A stretch of 64,000 bases of DNA, from the NCBI RefSeq assembly GCF_024713945.1, contig NC_134684.1, positions 3,913,001 to 3,977,000 on the forward strand, given 5' to 3'. The notes under the pieces are model-generated. The model ran no database searches. It was not told where the DNA came from and was given only the letters and a program-made list of their open reading frames with translations. The translations under genes were made by a program, and so were the position numbers. Source of the stretch: Dermatophagoides farinae (lineage: Eukaryota > Arthropoda > Arachnida > Sarcoptiformes > Pyroglyphidae). Of the stretch, positions 48,399 to 60,300 are shown piece after piece. The first letter of the stretch is position 1, and every line of letters starts with the position of its first letter.

Positions 48399-49874
48399 AT
48401 GTCATCAACAAATCCAGCATTCGTTCATCATCATGATCATCATTCATCGAATTTTATCGTTTATCATCATCCAAATATAATTACGACAATTCAACCACAT
48501 AATTCATCACCAATAATTCATGCTCATCATTATAACCCGAAAAATTCTGCGATAATGTTATTATCCAATTCGAATGAAGAAAATACAATTTCAATATCTG
48601 AATTATCATCACCCGATTATTCGGATTCTGGTACATATCATCCCAGACAATGGGCTGAACATGCTCATTCTATTCGTTTATCATCATCACCCGATCGTAC
48701 TGGTGCTCATTCGCCATCAGATCTGGCATCATCACCGATACGATCATCACCAATTTTATTTTCACCACCACCTCCAAAACAATCCACTTTTCAACAAAAA
48801 CAATCTTCATCCATTTCTGTTGATCGTTCCTTTTTGAATGAAAAATCGGATATTCAATGCGAAAATAGACAGCGATCAGACAATATGTATGTTACACCAA
48901 TGAAAAAATCCATATCATCAGATTCAACAACACCACAAACACAGAATTTAAAACGTGGTCGTCCCCGTAATGAGGATATTTCCAACCTTATTCTATCTGG
49001 ATCAAATTCACTATCATCGATTAAATGCGATATATGTCATCGTGTATTTCCAAGAGAAAAAAGTCTACAAGCACATCTTCGTACACACACAGGCGAAAGG
49101 CCATATCGTTGTGATTATGTTGGCTGTGGCCGAGCATTCGCACAATCCGGTCAGCTACGTACCCATCAACGTTTACATACGGGAGAAAAACCATTCATAT
49201 GTCGACAACGTGATTGTCATAATCGTTTCACTCATCCTAATCGCCGATGTTCATTACATCCATCGGCTGGTGTTCGACGTATCATACCTGTTCAACCGGT
49301 TATTGGTTTTGGTGGGAATAAATCGACAAAAAAGGCTTCTGTTATCAAGAATATTAACGATGATAACAATCAATCAATAATGGCTTCCACAAACAATATT
49401 AACAATGACGATAATAACAACAACAGGTTGGACAAGTCCATAGAATTGGCGCCATTATCACAACCGATTTCTTTTACATTATCATCATCATCGAATGTAT
49501 TACAACAACAACCAGTTGTTGTGGCACGAAAAACTGTTATCAATCATACTGGACGAGCAAATATTTCAAGAAAATTAGACGCTGAATTAAGCGCTGTTGC
49601 TGTTGCTAATTTTAATGCTGCGGCAACTATAACACCGACAATTGCCGCACCAACGCCGCCACCACCACCACCACAATCGGATATCTGCAATGATGAAAAC
49701 AATCCCGAATTATTGGGAGCATTAGCGTTGATGGAATTGGCTAATGGAATTTTGAAAAAATCTACCAACACTGAAAATATTCATCCTAAATTCGATTCTG
49801 AGAATCAAATTAAACACGATGATGCTTATTTGAAACGGACGAAAAGAATTCTACAAAGTATTCAATTAAATTAA
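48399..49874 (+). CDS. ZNF367: C2H2 zinc-finger transcription factor, ZNF367 ortholog
   Basis: A single exon of 491 residues. The core (about 185-290) is nearly colinear with vertebrate ZNF367: a RGRPRNEDISNLI stretch, the first finger CDICHRVFPREKSLQAHLRTH, the linker TGERPY, the second finger CDYVGCGRAFAQSGQLRTH, the linker TGEKPF, and a third atypical Cys/His unit (CRQRDCHNRFTHPNRRCSLH). The N-terminal 180 residues are His/Ser/Pro-rich and the C-terminus is Asn/Ser/Pro-rich. It is a nuclear DNA-binding factor; vertebrate ZNF367 is reported as a cell-cycle-regulated gene. Its stop is 256 bp from the convergent acyltransferase gene. Confidence 0.92.
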   Translation: MSSTNPAFVHHHDHHSSNFIVYHHPNIITTIQPHNSSPIIHAHHYNPKNSAIMLLSNSNEENTISISELSSPDYSDSGTYHPRQWAEHAHSIRLSSSPDRTGAHSPSDLASSPIRSSPILFSPPPPKQSTFQQKQSSSISVDRSFLNEKSDIQCENRQRSDNMYVTPMKKSISSDSTTPQTQNLKRGRPRNEDISNLILSGSNSLSSIKCDICHRVFPREKSLQAHLRTHTGERPYRCDYVGCGRAFAQSGQLRTHQRLHTGEKPFICRQRDCHNRFTHPNRRCSLHPSAGVRRIIPVQPVIGFGGNKSTKKASVIKNINDDNNQSIMASTNNINNDDNNNNRLDKSIELAPLSQPISFTLSSSSNVLQQQPVVVARKTVINHTGRANISRKLDAELSAVAVANFNAAATITPTIAAPTPPPPPPQSDICNDENNPELLGALALMELANGILKKSTNTENIHPKFDSENQIKHDDAYLKRTKRILQSIQLN

Positions 49875-50130
49875 ACAAACAGAATCGTGTGACTGGTGAT
49901 TAAATTGCCTACACTAGATGAAAAGAATCAACGTTTTCTTGATTTAAACAAGAAAAAAAATCCCGGTTTACCGTGGTCATTTTTTACCTTTACACTTAAA
50001 TTCGGTTATATTTTTTTCGAACCAATTCATAAATTTTTTATTCAAATCGAAATTATAATTTTTAATTTTTCATTTTTTTTTTTTTTTTGAACAATAATAA
50101 AAAAAAGAATTAAATTCTTTCTTTCATTTT

Positions 50131-52771
50131 CTACACTGTTTGCATTTGTTGATTTTTATTCATATTGACCATTTCATCACCATTTGTTTGCGATTTTCCT
50201 GATCGTAATTTTGATAAAACTGATCCAGTTTTAAGGAAATTTGTTCGATGATCAAACGATCGTAATGTTTTCAATAATTTTTTATCCTTAAAGAATAACA
50301 ATAATAATCCAATTGTTGGTGCTTCAAATGTTAAATGTAAAAAATAACCAATTATAATGGCACTAAGTAAAGTTGCGCTAATCACTTTAAGTATATCGGT
50401 CCAATTGGCCATCGATACTGGATCACGTACTTGATGTGCCATAAACCAAATGGTCATCAAATGCGATAAATATAATGAAAATGATAGCCGTGATATTGGT
50501 TTGAAAAAATTGGCCGATAATATACTCGATATGATCATTCGTGGTTTGATGGCACATTGATAAACAAGCCATGTGTTCGATAATGACCATAATAATACCA
50601 TTATAGCAAAATTAATCGCATTCAATGTAGTTCCATCACCACTTATTTTCATTTCATTCGATGCAAAAATGTATGATGCAAACGGTATGGTCACCAGGAA
50701 TAATGTTGAAAATGACCAAATTAGAATCTCTTGCCACTGTTTGTAAAAAAAAATTAATTTTAATAACAACAATGATGATCATCATTCGAACCTTGGCAAA
50801 TTTGATTGGTCGATTTTCAAGAATGACAAATCCAATAGCACAGCCAAGAAAATATGGTATAAATTGCATGAAACAGGCAAAATAAATAAATATTGTCGAA
50901 CCATTTGGAAATCTGATTATGAAAAAAAATGAATACAGATGTCATTGGAATATTTTATACAGAAAAATCATCATAATCTTTAATTACTACCTGTGTCTTG
51001 TATACATAATCACTTGTATTAAATGATGTTTGCCCAATCCAACTGTAATTGGTATGATAATCGCAACAATACCGATAGCTACGAAAATCCAACAGGTTGC
51101 CATTGTTAATCGTTGACTTCGTGTATACAATACTAATAGAATAAAGGCAATGATATGAATCTGTAGATCCGCTGCTAAATACCAAGTGGATATATTACAC
51201 TACCGAAAAAAAATCAATAGATAAGTTCAGTTATTCTTAATAGTTATTTTTTGACTATTTACCATATCTTCTACAGGAATATAATTGCTAAAATAGAGAA
51301 GATGTTTCCACCAATTCTCATAACATGGTCGCAATGTAGGCCATAGAATATCATGATGAAATAACGGGCCGTTACCAAACGCTTCTAATCCTATATTCAA
51401 ACAGATCAAACCGATCAATGGCGGTGTTAATCGAATCCATCGTAACATGACATATGGAACGAATTCAACTTTAAGTTTCTGCGATGAAGCGCTTAGATAT
51501 GTGGAAAGAAATCCACTGATGACAAAAAATGTCATCACCACTAATGCACCATTATAGAATGGTTGAGCAATAAAACTTTTCGATATCTCTATTGCATCGG
51601 TTGGAAATCGTGATATGACTGAAACGGGCATCAATGTTGGCACCAATACTAATCCACCGGCATGAGCAAACATTATGAAAATGGCAGCAATCGCTCGTAT
51701 ACCATGTATAAAACGAAATTCTTGCCGTTGTGTGGATGTTTTAGTTGGCTGAATTTGGAACAAAAAACGATTATTTTTGATCAACGAAAAACAAAGTAGA
51801 ATTTTGTAGAGATATGAATAATTTTTGTCACCAAAAATGAATTCCAAAATCGTTGCAGGTATGATCAATAGCCAAGGTGTGAGTAAAATTGCCCAGGCAA
51901 GACGAAGACCAAAATTATATTGCCGTGGCTGATCATTCGATTGACAATACGTGACATTGAAATGCATCGTTTGTAGAAAATCATAATCTATTTTCAAAGA
52001 AAAAAATATGAATCTCAATGTTGCCAGTATCGATTCGATTGATTAATCTTACAAGAGAGCAACAATTGTCTAATTTCGTTCTCATTACAGATGGATGGAA
52101 AACAAATTGCACTAGCCATTGAATAATAATTATCATTCTGATACCATTGTTCAATGTAATCGATCATCCATGAATGATTTAATGTGGATTGATTAATAGG
52201 AATCGGATGTCGGAATTGATCAATACGTGGTAGATTTACGGTGGCCAAACAATATTTACCCACAAATTCCTGTTGTTGGAATTCACTTCGTATAGATAGA
52301 CATTGATCAAAATCACCCAATTCGGTTGTTGTCCCAGAAAGAATACCAATAGGTCGATTCAAAACACCAGAATCGATCACTGTAATGAAAAATATGAATG
52401 ATTCATATTAGCGAACAAAAAACAATCATACTTTTAGCCGTCCATTCATGATCTACTGGATGACGAATCATGTATTCCACAATGTTCAAACATTCAGATT
52501 TGATCTTATTCTGTAGATTATCGCGACGAACAATTTTTTTGAATCGATCTATGGTGGCCAAATTACTTTCTTCTAAATGACTTTGTAATAACATGGTAAT
52601 ATTTTGCCAATAATCATCGAGATTATTGGCAATGAATATGGATAAATCATCTTGTGCGTTTATTCGTCGACCAAGATCGGACCGGATTCCCATAATAATG
52701 CAACTGAACAAAATCAGGCCAATATAAAACAAACGGAATTGAATCATTGTTTCCCGATTGATGTTGTTCAC
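50131..52771 (-). CDS. NRF-6-type (nose resistant to fluoxetine) membrane acyltransferase
   Basis: Six in-phase exons on the minus strand: 52771-52432, 52379-52053, 51987-51263, 51199-50991, 50912-50792, 50736-50131; 775 residues. A signal peptide (FRLFYIGLILFSCIIMG) is followed by the extracellular NRF domain (about 50-225) with LKM...CL, YCLATVNLP and the CFPSICNENEIRQLLLSC block. The acyltransferase-3 domain follows with about ten membrane helices and the marker FRFIHGIRAIAAIFIMFAHA, whose His is the proposed catalytic residue, plus SFSLYLSHLMTIWFM near the end. In C. elegans NRF-6/NDG-4 help lipid and drug uptake in the gut and yolk transport; arthropods carry many copies. The start could also be the second ATG (MIQFRL). 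Confidence 0.92.
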
Positions 52772-53697
52772 TAGCTGGTGTTAAGATCATCTCACGAATA
52801 AATATTAAATCAATATGGAATGATTTTTCAAACTTTCACGGAAATTATCTTAAAAAATAGGCTCGTGAAGGCTAAGATCATGAACAAAACTTTTTAACCA
52901 CTTTTAAATAGTTTCTCGAATCGATTTTGATTATCGATAAAAAAAACAAATGCAACGCATATGTTTAAAAATATGGGGTCCATTCACTAATTCTGTGGCA
53001 TTTAAAACATACAGTGTCAAAAAAAAACCATTGAATTTTATTAGAGTAAAAGTTTTCTTGTCCAAGATGATGGTTAAATGGTCTAAGGTGATAATGTTAA
53101 TTGACAAACACACACACACACACACATTGATTTATCGATGCTAATTAAATTTCAAACACATAGATATTCAATTTGAATTGCGAATTACAAAGTACAAGTT
53201 GAGAAAAAACAAATGAAATTTTTTTTTCATTATTTATTTACCTTGAACGTGTATCGATTCATACCAATAAAAAAGAAAGAAAAAGATTTAAATGGAAGTG
53301 TTTGGTTTGGTATATTGTGTGTGTGTGTGTATGTTAAACAAAACCGGAAGCTCTATTGCTCGTCATACGAACCTAGAAAAAAGTGAAAATAAAAACAAAA
53401 CAAAATTGTTTGGCCCTAAAATCATAGATTGTCATATATATTATTCATCACTAAACTATGTGTGAATGAATTGAAATGTTTTTTTTTTTTTAATTAGACG
53501 AGCAAATAGTAAGAGAAAAAAAAATTTGGAAATTTTCTGCATGTAATAATAAAATGAGAAAATTGATTGATCATCAATTCATTGTATTTTAGCGGGTGTA
53601 ATTGACAATTGAATGGAAAGATAGGTGTGTGTGTGTGTGTGTGATGGCGTTTATAATATTATTATTATCTTCCATGCCGATATATTATGATATATGT
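52772..53697. other. Intergenic, no gene seen
   Basis: AT-rich, with CA/GT repeats at 53106-53125, 53318-53331 and 53625-53641. It holds the acyltransferase upstream region and the thioredoxin 3' UTR. Confidence 0.5.
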
Positions 53698-54143
53698 TTA
53701 ACTGTATTGTTGAATGGCTTCACGCAATTTTGGTTCACTGGCACCAGAAAATGAATGAACCTTTTGTTCATTCTTAATCAATACAAATGTAGGCATCGAT
53801 GTTATACCATATTCACTGGTCAATTCCTGTATATGGGAGAGAAAGAGAGAGATTGGAAATGAAAGGAAACATACAAATATAGACAAATCAAACATACTTC
53901 ATTTTCATCGACATCAACCTTCAAGACGACCAATTTTTCTTTATTTTCTTCAGCCAATTTTTCCAATACAGGTGCAATAAGGCGACATGGACCACACCAA
54001 GTGGCATAGAAATCGACGACAACCAATTTATCGCCAGCATCTTTCAATTGTTTTTTCATATCATCCTAAATGGATTTCAATTATCAAGATGATTATCAAA
54101 ACATATCATAGGACCATACCTTATCAGTAACTTTGTGAACCAT
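53698..54143 (-). CDS. Thioredoxin
   Basis: Three exons on the minus strand (54143-54120, 54065-53898, 53826-53698), in phase, 106 residues, the usual length. The active site is [20 protein letters not shown], with the redox pair CGPC, and the cis-Pro loop reads [11 protein letters not shown]. No targeting sequence is present, so it should be the cytosolic or nuclear form. Thioredoxin reduces protein disulfides and is recharged by thioredoxin reductase, whose gene starts 1.6 kb away on the opposite strand. Confidence 0.96.
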
Positions 54144-54787
54144 TTTTGGACGATTTTAATTTTTTTGAATATAAACGGAATGGATGAATGGATAACTGGT
54201 CGATTCGAAATATTTGAAACAAAAACACAATTAATATAAAATTGAAACAGCCACATTTAAATACACAACAACAGCAATGAAAATTCGAATTATGGCAATA
54301 AATTCATTTCTCATTTTCAATCATTCCGAATAAAAAAAAACTTACCTCAACTTTTCAACAATGATATCAATAAATATCAATAATAATGACTAAGTCAGTT
54401 TGTCGTTAGACTAAAATGGTACAACGATATTGATTACAATCAACTTGTTTTTTTTTCGTTTTTGCCGTTGTTGTATAGAGTAGTTGGCGTTACTATAGAT
54501 TGATGATGGTGATGATATCGTCCAAATTTTGTTAGAGAAAAAGATCCAAATCGTAGAAGTAGTCACTGAATCTATCTATTTAATGATGATAATTATATGA
54601 TGATGAGAATGATAATGGTATGGCCAACGAGAAAAAATAACTTTTAATCATTTGATTGGCAACAGTGTTGAGTGTTTGCGTATGTGTTTGTTTGCTCTGA
54701 AGATGAAGATGGAGAAGCGGCAAACGTTAAAGTTACCATGATGATTACACGCGTTTTTTCTATTTCTCTTAATTTTCCTCAACACAT

Positions 54788-54796
54788 GCGCAGTCA
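54788..54796 (-). promoter_or_regulatory. Antioxidant-response-element-like core
   Basis: On the minus strand TGACTGCGC matches the ARE core TGACNNNGC bound by CNC-bZIP/Maf factors (Nrf2, Cnc). It lies about 650 bp upstream of thioredoxin and about 950 bp upstream of the reductase ATG, genes known in other animals to answer to Nrf2. The core is short and could arise by chance. Confidence 0.35.
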
Positions 54797-54908
54797 AAAT
54801 AGCCGGTATATATTCGAAATAGTTGTATATTCAATATTGTTGTTGTAAACAAATTATGACTGGCGCCACATACATAGTGTGGGTGTGGTTGTCATTATGT
54901 ATGCAAAT

Positions 54909-55134
54909 GATGTAATCATTTGTCATTATGATGATCTTTTTATTTCTTTCAATTTGGAGGAACTACAAGTCAACACCCACGCTTCACACCCACCTCTATC
55001 GAAACAAAAATCCAACAGAAGGATGTAATCATTTGTCATTATGATGATCTTTTTATTTCTTTCAATTTGGAGGAACTACAAGTCAACACCCACGCTTCAC
55101 ACCCACCTCTATCGAAACAAAAATCCAACAGAAG
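54909..55134. repeat. 113-bp tandem duplication
   Basis: Bases 54909-55021 are repeated without any difference I can see at 55022-55134. Each unit starts GATGTAATCATTTGTC and ends AAATCCAACAGAAG. The lack of divergence indicates a recent duplication, an active tandem repeat, or an assembly effect. The first unit begins inside the palindrome AAATGATGTAATCATTT. Confidence 0.93.
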
Positions 55135-55161
55135 GAACAATTCTCTTGGATTTTTGTTTCA
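55114..55161. repeat. 15-bp stem inverted repeat at the edge of the duplication
   Basis: GAAACAAAAATCCAA at the end of the second tandem unit is matched in reverse by TTGGATTTTTGTTTC, with a loop of about 17 bases. It could form a hairpin. The first unit has the left arm only. Confidence 0.7.
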
Positions 55162-55749
55162 AATAAAAGATTTTGTAATTTTTTTTCTATTGTTTTAATG
55201 GCAATAGACCAATCAATAATTGCCATAATCATAATAATTTTATGTATGCGAAATTTGAATTTAAAATCGATTGCGGAAATGTCTAAAAGTAAGAAAAGAA
55301 AAAAAACTTTGCGTGCTCGGTTTGTGTTTTTTTTTCACAATATTGTAATACAAACATTATTATATATGACGAGCCTATTCTAATTTCAAGTGGCGTTTTT
55401 TTTTCTCAATTTGATGATTTGGCTTCAAATTTAGGCCCAGACAATCTAACATGTGTTTTATCTAATCTCGTGAAAAGGCTTGATTTCATCCTTTTTAAAA
55501 ATAAAAAAGTTATATGCAATGAAATCAAATTGAAAAAAAACCTTCGGAAACATTTTGAGTGGAAATAGTGGCCCTAAAAAAAATAGCTAAAGTCGAAGAC
55601 AGAGCAGCACACTCACACACACACACATGTCCAACAAGCTCAACAAATAAATGAATGATGACTAAAAATCCAATGGCTAGAGTTTATTAGATAACTTTGG
55701 CATTTCTATAATATTTGTAGAGACTTTTTTTTTGGTTGTCTTGCGCCTC

Positions 55750-58162
55750 ATGAGTTTATCGTTTTGGATTAATCGGATAAAAATCCGCCGCCATCATCTA
55801 CATCATCATTGTTATCGATCCATAATCCTATCATCCTTGTTTCGATCAAATTTGAGCACATCATCAACCTCATTATCATCAAGGTTGAATGTATTTAGTG
55901 GTGTAGTCTCATCGACATCATCAACATCAAGATCGTCAGCAACTCGACTTATTTCTTGTTCTTGTTATTCACATAGTAGTTTGCCATCCACTACATTCTC
56001 ATTTCTATCACCACCGACAACAAAAACAACAAAACGAGTCGTTTCCAAAGCCACGAACAGTCATAGTAGCCACATTAATAATAGTACCATTTCAATTTCA
56101 CCATTACAACCACCACAACTAGCACGTTGTTCGTTATCATCATTGTCTTCGTCTTCGTCGTTGTGTCCGAATCATTTTCATTTGGTCGCCACTACAAATT
56201 CAAGCCAATTGCATACGGCAAACAACATTCGACGTGAGCATTTTATCACATCGACAATAAAAACAGACGCCGATTATATTATAAATGAAACAATAGTCAA
56301 ACATCGATTTCGATTGTTAATTAATTTTCTAATCAGTTGGAAATTATCTCGACCACCACCACAATCATTATCATTTTTATTTCCATCGTTATCATCTTCG
56401 ATTGTGGTAGAAAAATCCTCATCACCAAAAACATTAACCACGGGTGCTTTTCATTCATTAATCACAAAGGGAACAGCCGGATCGGCATCATCAACATCAA
56501 GATCATTGTTCCCAAAACGAAACGGTGGTAAAGTTGCATCATTACGTGAAACATTTTCTAAACGTTTTTATTCAAGTTCAACAACGACTACAACCAAAAT
56601 AATGGCACCAATTGGTATTGATGATAAAACTGAATATGATTATGATCTAATTGTCATTGGAGGTGGATCTGGTGGTCTTGCTGCAAGTAAAGAAGCTGCC
56701 GCTTTAGGTAAAAAAGTATGTATGCTTGATTTTGTTTCACCCACACCACGTGGTACATCATGGGGCGTTGGTGGTACCTGTGTAAATGTTGGTTGTATAC
56801 CGAAAAAATTAATGCATCATGCTTCATTGATTGGAGGTGAGATTGATGATGCTCATTATTTTGGCTGGCAAACAAAAAATGGTGAACCATTGAAAGATAA
56901 TTTGAAACATGATTGGTCAACATTGGTCAACTATGTACAGAATAATATAAAAGGATCGAATTTTTCTTATCGAGCGATTTTGGCTACACAACAAGTAAAA
57001 TATTTAAATGCATGTGGATCATTTGTGGAACCAAATAAAGTACGAATTGTTCATAAAAATTCAAAAGAGGAATTTCTTACATCAAGAACATTTTATCATT
57101 GCCACTGGTGAACGACCTGTTTATCCTACCGATTGTGAAGGTGCCGAACAATATGCAATCACTTCTGATGATCTATTCTCATTGCCTTATAGTCCTGGTC
57201 GTACATTGGTTATTGGTGCTTCATATGTTGCATTGGAATGTGCTGGATTTTTACGTGGCCTTGGTTATGACGTTTCCGTCATGGTAAGATCGATCGTATT
57301 ACGTGGTTTCGATCGTCAATGTTCCGAACATGTTCGTAATTATATGGAAAATTATGAACACGTCAAATTTATCGATCGATGTGTGATGAAAAATATTGAA
57401 GAAATACGTAAAAGTGAAAATGGTGAAGCTCCATTGTTACGGGTTACATATCAAAATTTAGAAACGAATGAAAAAATTACCGATGAATTCAATACTGTTA
57501 TGTTTGCTATTGGCCGTAGACCATGTACGGATAAAATTGGATTAGATGTGGTTGGCGTTGAATTGGATTCGAAAGGTTATATACCGGCCATTAATGAGCA
57601 AACGAATGTGCCACACATCTATGCCATTGGTGATATATTACAAGGCAAACCTCAATTAACACCTGTGGCTATTGAAGCTGGTGTATTATTGGCACGACGA
57701 TTATATGCTGACCATCAAGTTAATTGTGATTATATCAATGTACCAACAACTGTTTTTACACCCATTGAATATGGATGCTGTGGCTATACTGAAGAGGAAG
57801 CAATCGATAAATTTGGTGCCGATGATATTGAAGTATATCATCAATATTTTACACCAACAGAATGGAAACTTAACTATTATGATCGGCCACGTAAACCAAT
57901 GAATGTATGTTATGCCAAAGTAATCACTACCCGTTCAATAGATGGTGATCCAAGAAAAGAAACATTGCTTGGTTTTCATTTTGTTGGACCAAATGCAGGT
58001 GAAGTAATACAATTTACACCATTTCCATTGAAAATGAAGGCAACAAAAGCCGATCTTGATGCATTGATTGGTATACATCCAACATGTGCCGAAATTTTCA
58101 CCATGTTACCAATCAGTAAACGTAGTGGTAAAGAAGCTACACAACAAGGATGTTGTGGTTAG
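55750..58162 (+). CDS. Thioredoxin reductase (Cys form), with an apparent +1 frame change
   Basis: An FAD/NADPH oxidoreductase of the large animal type: FAD loop DLIVIGGGSGGLAASKEAA, redox motif GGTCVNVGCIPKKLMHHA, NADPH site LVIGASYVALECAGFL, interface His/Glu in GIHPTCAEIFT. It ends GCCG-TAG, so a Cys takes the place of selenocysteine in mammalian GCUG. The frame opens at ATG 55750 with about 280 Arg/Ser/Thr/His-rich residues resembling a mitochondrial presequence; a second ATG at 56602 (MAPIGIDDK) would give the cytosolic form. At about 57081-57085 the family match moves by +1: codons before read KEEFLTS and those after read EHFIIATGERP, and no intron fits. Spliced or frame-corrected length matches other reductases, so a one-base insertion or sequence error is most likely. 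A short stretch (QFTPFPLKMK, near 58010) also differs from the usual QGF-A-A-L. Confidence 0.88.
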
Positions 58163-59180
58163 ACATTATTAATTAATTTATAATTGTTTTTTTCCCCAAA
58201 TACAAAAGTACAAAATTATAATGATTCGACTGTCTGTCTGTAATTTATAATAAATTTGAAATAAAAAACAAAACAATGAATTCTATATCCATTACATATA
58301 TACTGGTTTTTTTCTGAACAATAAAAAAAACTGATTATTGTCCATTTTGATATTCAAAATATATTTATTTTCAAACTAACAAACAAAAAACACTTTTTTT
58401 TCTCATCTAAATAAATTGAGAATATATTTGAGAAATGAAAACAAAAAAAAATGAGATTGATTGGATTGGAAATCTTTTCAATGCTGTTTTTTTTTTTTGA
58501 TTGCATAGTTTTTTTTATGATGATGATAGTCCACATTATCAATTCACATGATGTCATATGATTGCACACGAGGCTCATTTAATCAATTTTGGCTTAATGA
58601 AATTGTGGATATCTATTTATCGTTTTTGTCGCTATGCAATTTCGAATTTTGTGAAATTTCCGTTTGCTAAATGTATTGCATTTTATAGTATGATGATGAT
58701 GATGATGTGATAAATCAAATGTCAATGAATATAGACTGTTTGTTTTTTTCATCATCCTGTAAACATGGAAATGAAAATTCAATTTAAAAATTTGTTACAA
58801 CAAAAAAAGGTCAAAACTGCAAATATTTGATGACAAATAGTGGATCCAAATGTTTTTTCATTTGTATTTCAACAGAGTCGAAGCAATTCTAGCCGTTCAC
58901 TGTTATTGTTGATTAAAGATGAGATGAGATGGCAGAAAATTCTAATTTTAGAATACCGTTCTTCTTTGGACTCTTTATGCTGGTGCTATATATGATTGAT
59001 TTTTAGCCGAATGTTTGTTTCATGTTTTCACTTTGCTTCTACCAATCTTATGCTTTCGGATTCGGTATGCAAACGAATTCTATTGTTTGCGAAAAAAAAA
59101 ACGAAAACGAAAGCAGCAATAGAAACACGTTTTCCGGTAAAAACCATATAGTGTGATATTTGGTTAAAATTTCATCCAAA
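58163..59180. other. Intergenic between thioredoxin reductase and RPS24
   Basis: AT-rich with T-runs and an ATC repeat (58686-58709). AATAAA signals near 58247 and 58259 probably end the reductase mRNA. The pyrimidine-rich stretch near 59030 may hold the RPS24 transcription start. No gene is seen. Confidence 0.5.
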
Positions 59181-59784
59181 ATGTCTTCGGTAAGTTTAAT
59201 GTAAATTGTTTTTTATTTTAAAATAATAACACTGTATTTATGGATCAATTAGGATTCAGTTTGTACCATTCGAACTCGCAAATTCATGACGAATCGTCTA
59301 TTGTTTCGACGTCAAATGGTAAGTCTGATGTAACAGTTTGTCCATTTAACTAAATCATTTCATTTATGTAGATTGTGGATGTATCACATCCGAATAAAGC
59401 AACACCAGGCAAACAAGAACTACGGGAAAAGATTGCTAAAATGTACAAAACTACACCAGATCTAGTGTTTTGTTTTGGTTTTCGTACACAATTTGGTGGC
59501 GGTAAAAGTACTGGTTTTGCTCTCATCTACGATACATTGGATCATGCAAAAAAATTTGAACCAAAACATCGTTTAGTGAGAAATGGGTTGAAAAAAGTAG
59601 AAAGACAAGCACGAAAACAACGTAAAGAACGAAAGAATCGAATGAAAAAAGTTCGTGGTACTGCCAAAACTAAAGTTGGTGCCGGTGCACAGAAAAAGGT
59701 TAGCTTTTTTTTATTGTCATCATCAACGTTAATCGATTTTTTTTTTGTTTATTTTTTTTTTATTTTTCATGTCAGAAAAAATGA
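59181..59784 (+). CDS. RPS24: 40S ribosomal protein S24 (eS24)
   Basis: Four exons in phase: 59181-59189 (MSS), 59253-59318, 59372-59698, 59776-59784 (KK and stop); 136 residues, close to the 130-133 usual. It matches eS24 along its length: [51 protein letters not shown], then the Lys/Arg-rich end [19 protein letters not shown]. It is a component of the small ribosomal subunit. The first and last coding exons carry three and two codons only, a known habit of ribosomal protein genes; the last junction is supported by a TTTTTCATGTCAG acceptor. Confidence 0.95.
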
Positions 59785-60285
59785 GCCAAACCGGAAAGAA
59801 ATTCAAGACATATTATATGTACAATGTACTCAAACACCATATAAACTATTTCATTTGTTTTTTTTCGCATCTTTAGTGCATAGAATTTTGCTACGAATAT
59901 AACGAATAATTCTGTATATGTAAGAATTAATCCAACAATCAATTACTTGGGTGCTCATACTAGTCATCAAACATGTTTTTTTTTTGTTTGTTTCTCAAAC
60001 ATGAATGACACTTTTCAAATGATCATCGAACGACTACGAAACCATCAACAATGTTGTATGAAAAGTTGATTGATTATGAATATGGACAACAATATTTCAT
60101 TTGTAGTTTTTGAAAATTAAAAAAAATGACCACAAATTATTGTTGGTTGATTATGCTTGATTCTGAATTATGGCATTGTTTCAAAAATTTCGTTAATTCT
60201 GTACAGTGTGGTTAACGATGGTCATCTCGGAAATTGACTGTAAATTCGGAATGTTTGAATTCTTTTTTTGTTAGTTCTTTTTATG

Positions 60286-60300
60286 CCATTAGATGGCAGC
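60286..60300 (+). promoter_or_regulatory. CTCF-like motif 1 (alternatively YY1/Pho-like)
   Basis: CCATTAGATGGCAGC matches the CTCF core CCASYAGRKGGC with one mismatch. ATGGC also recalls the YY1/Pho core. It lies in the gene-poor region, in the same orientation as the next site. Confidence 0.3.

Larger units (their letters stand above)
54144..55749. other. Divergent control region between thioredoxin and its reductase
   Basis: This 1.6-kb stretch has no supported gene. It contains an ARE-like site (54788-54796), a 113-bp tandem duplication (54909-55134), a 15-bp stem hairpin at 55114-55161, and a CA repeat at 55612-55626. Both transcripts must start in it, unless an upstream exon is missed. 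Confidence 0.6.

Noticed and set aside
57001-57084. A tiny intron explaining the thioredoxin reductase frame change
   Set aside because: The only GT-AG choice is under 30 bp and would delete conserved-length sequence; a one-base change explains the data better.
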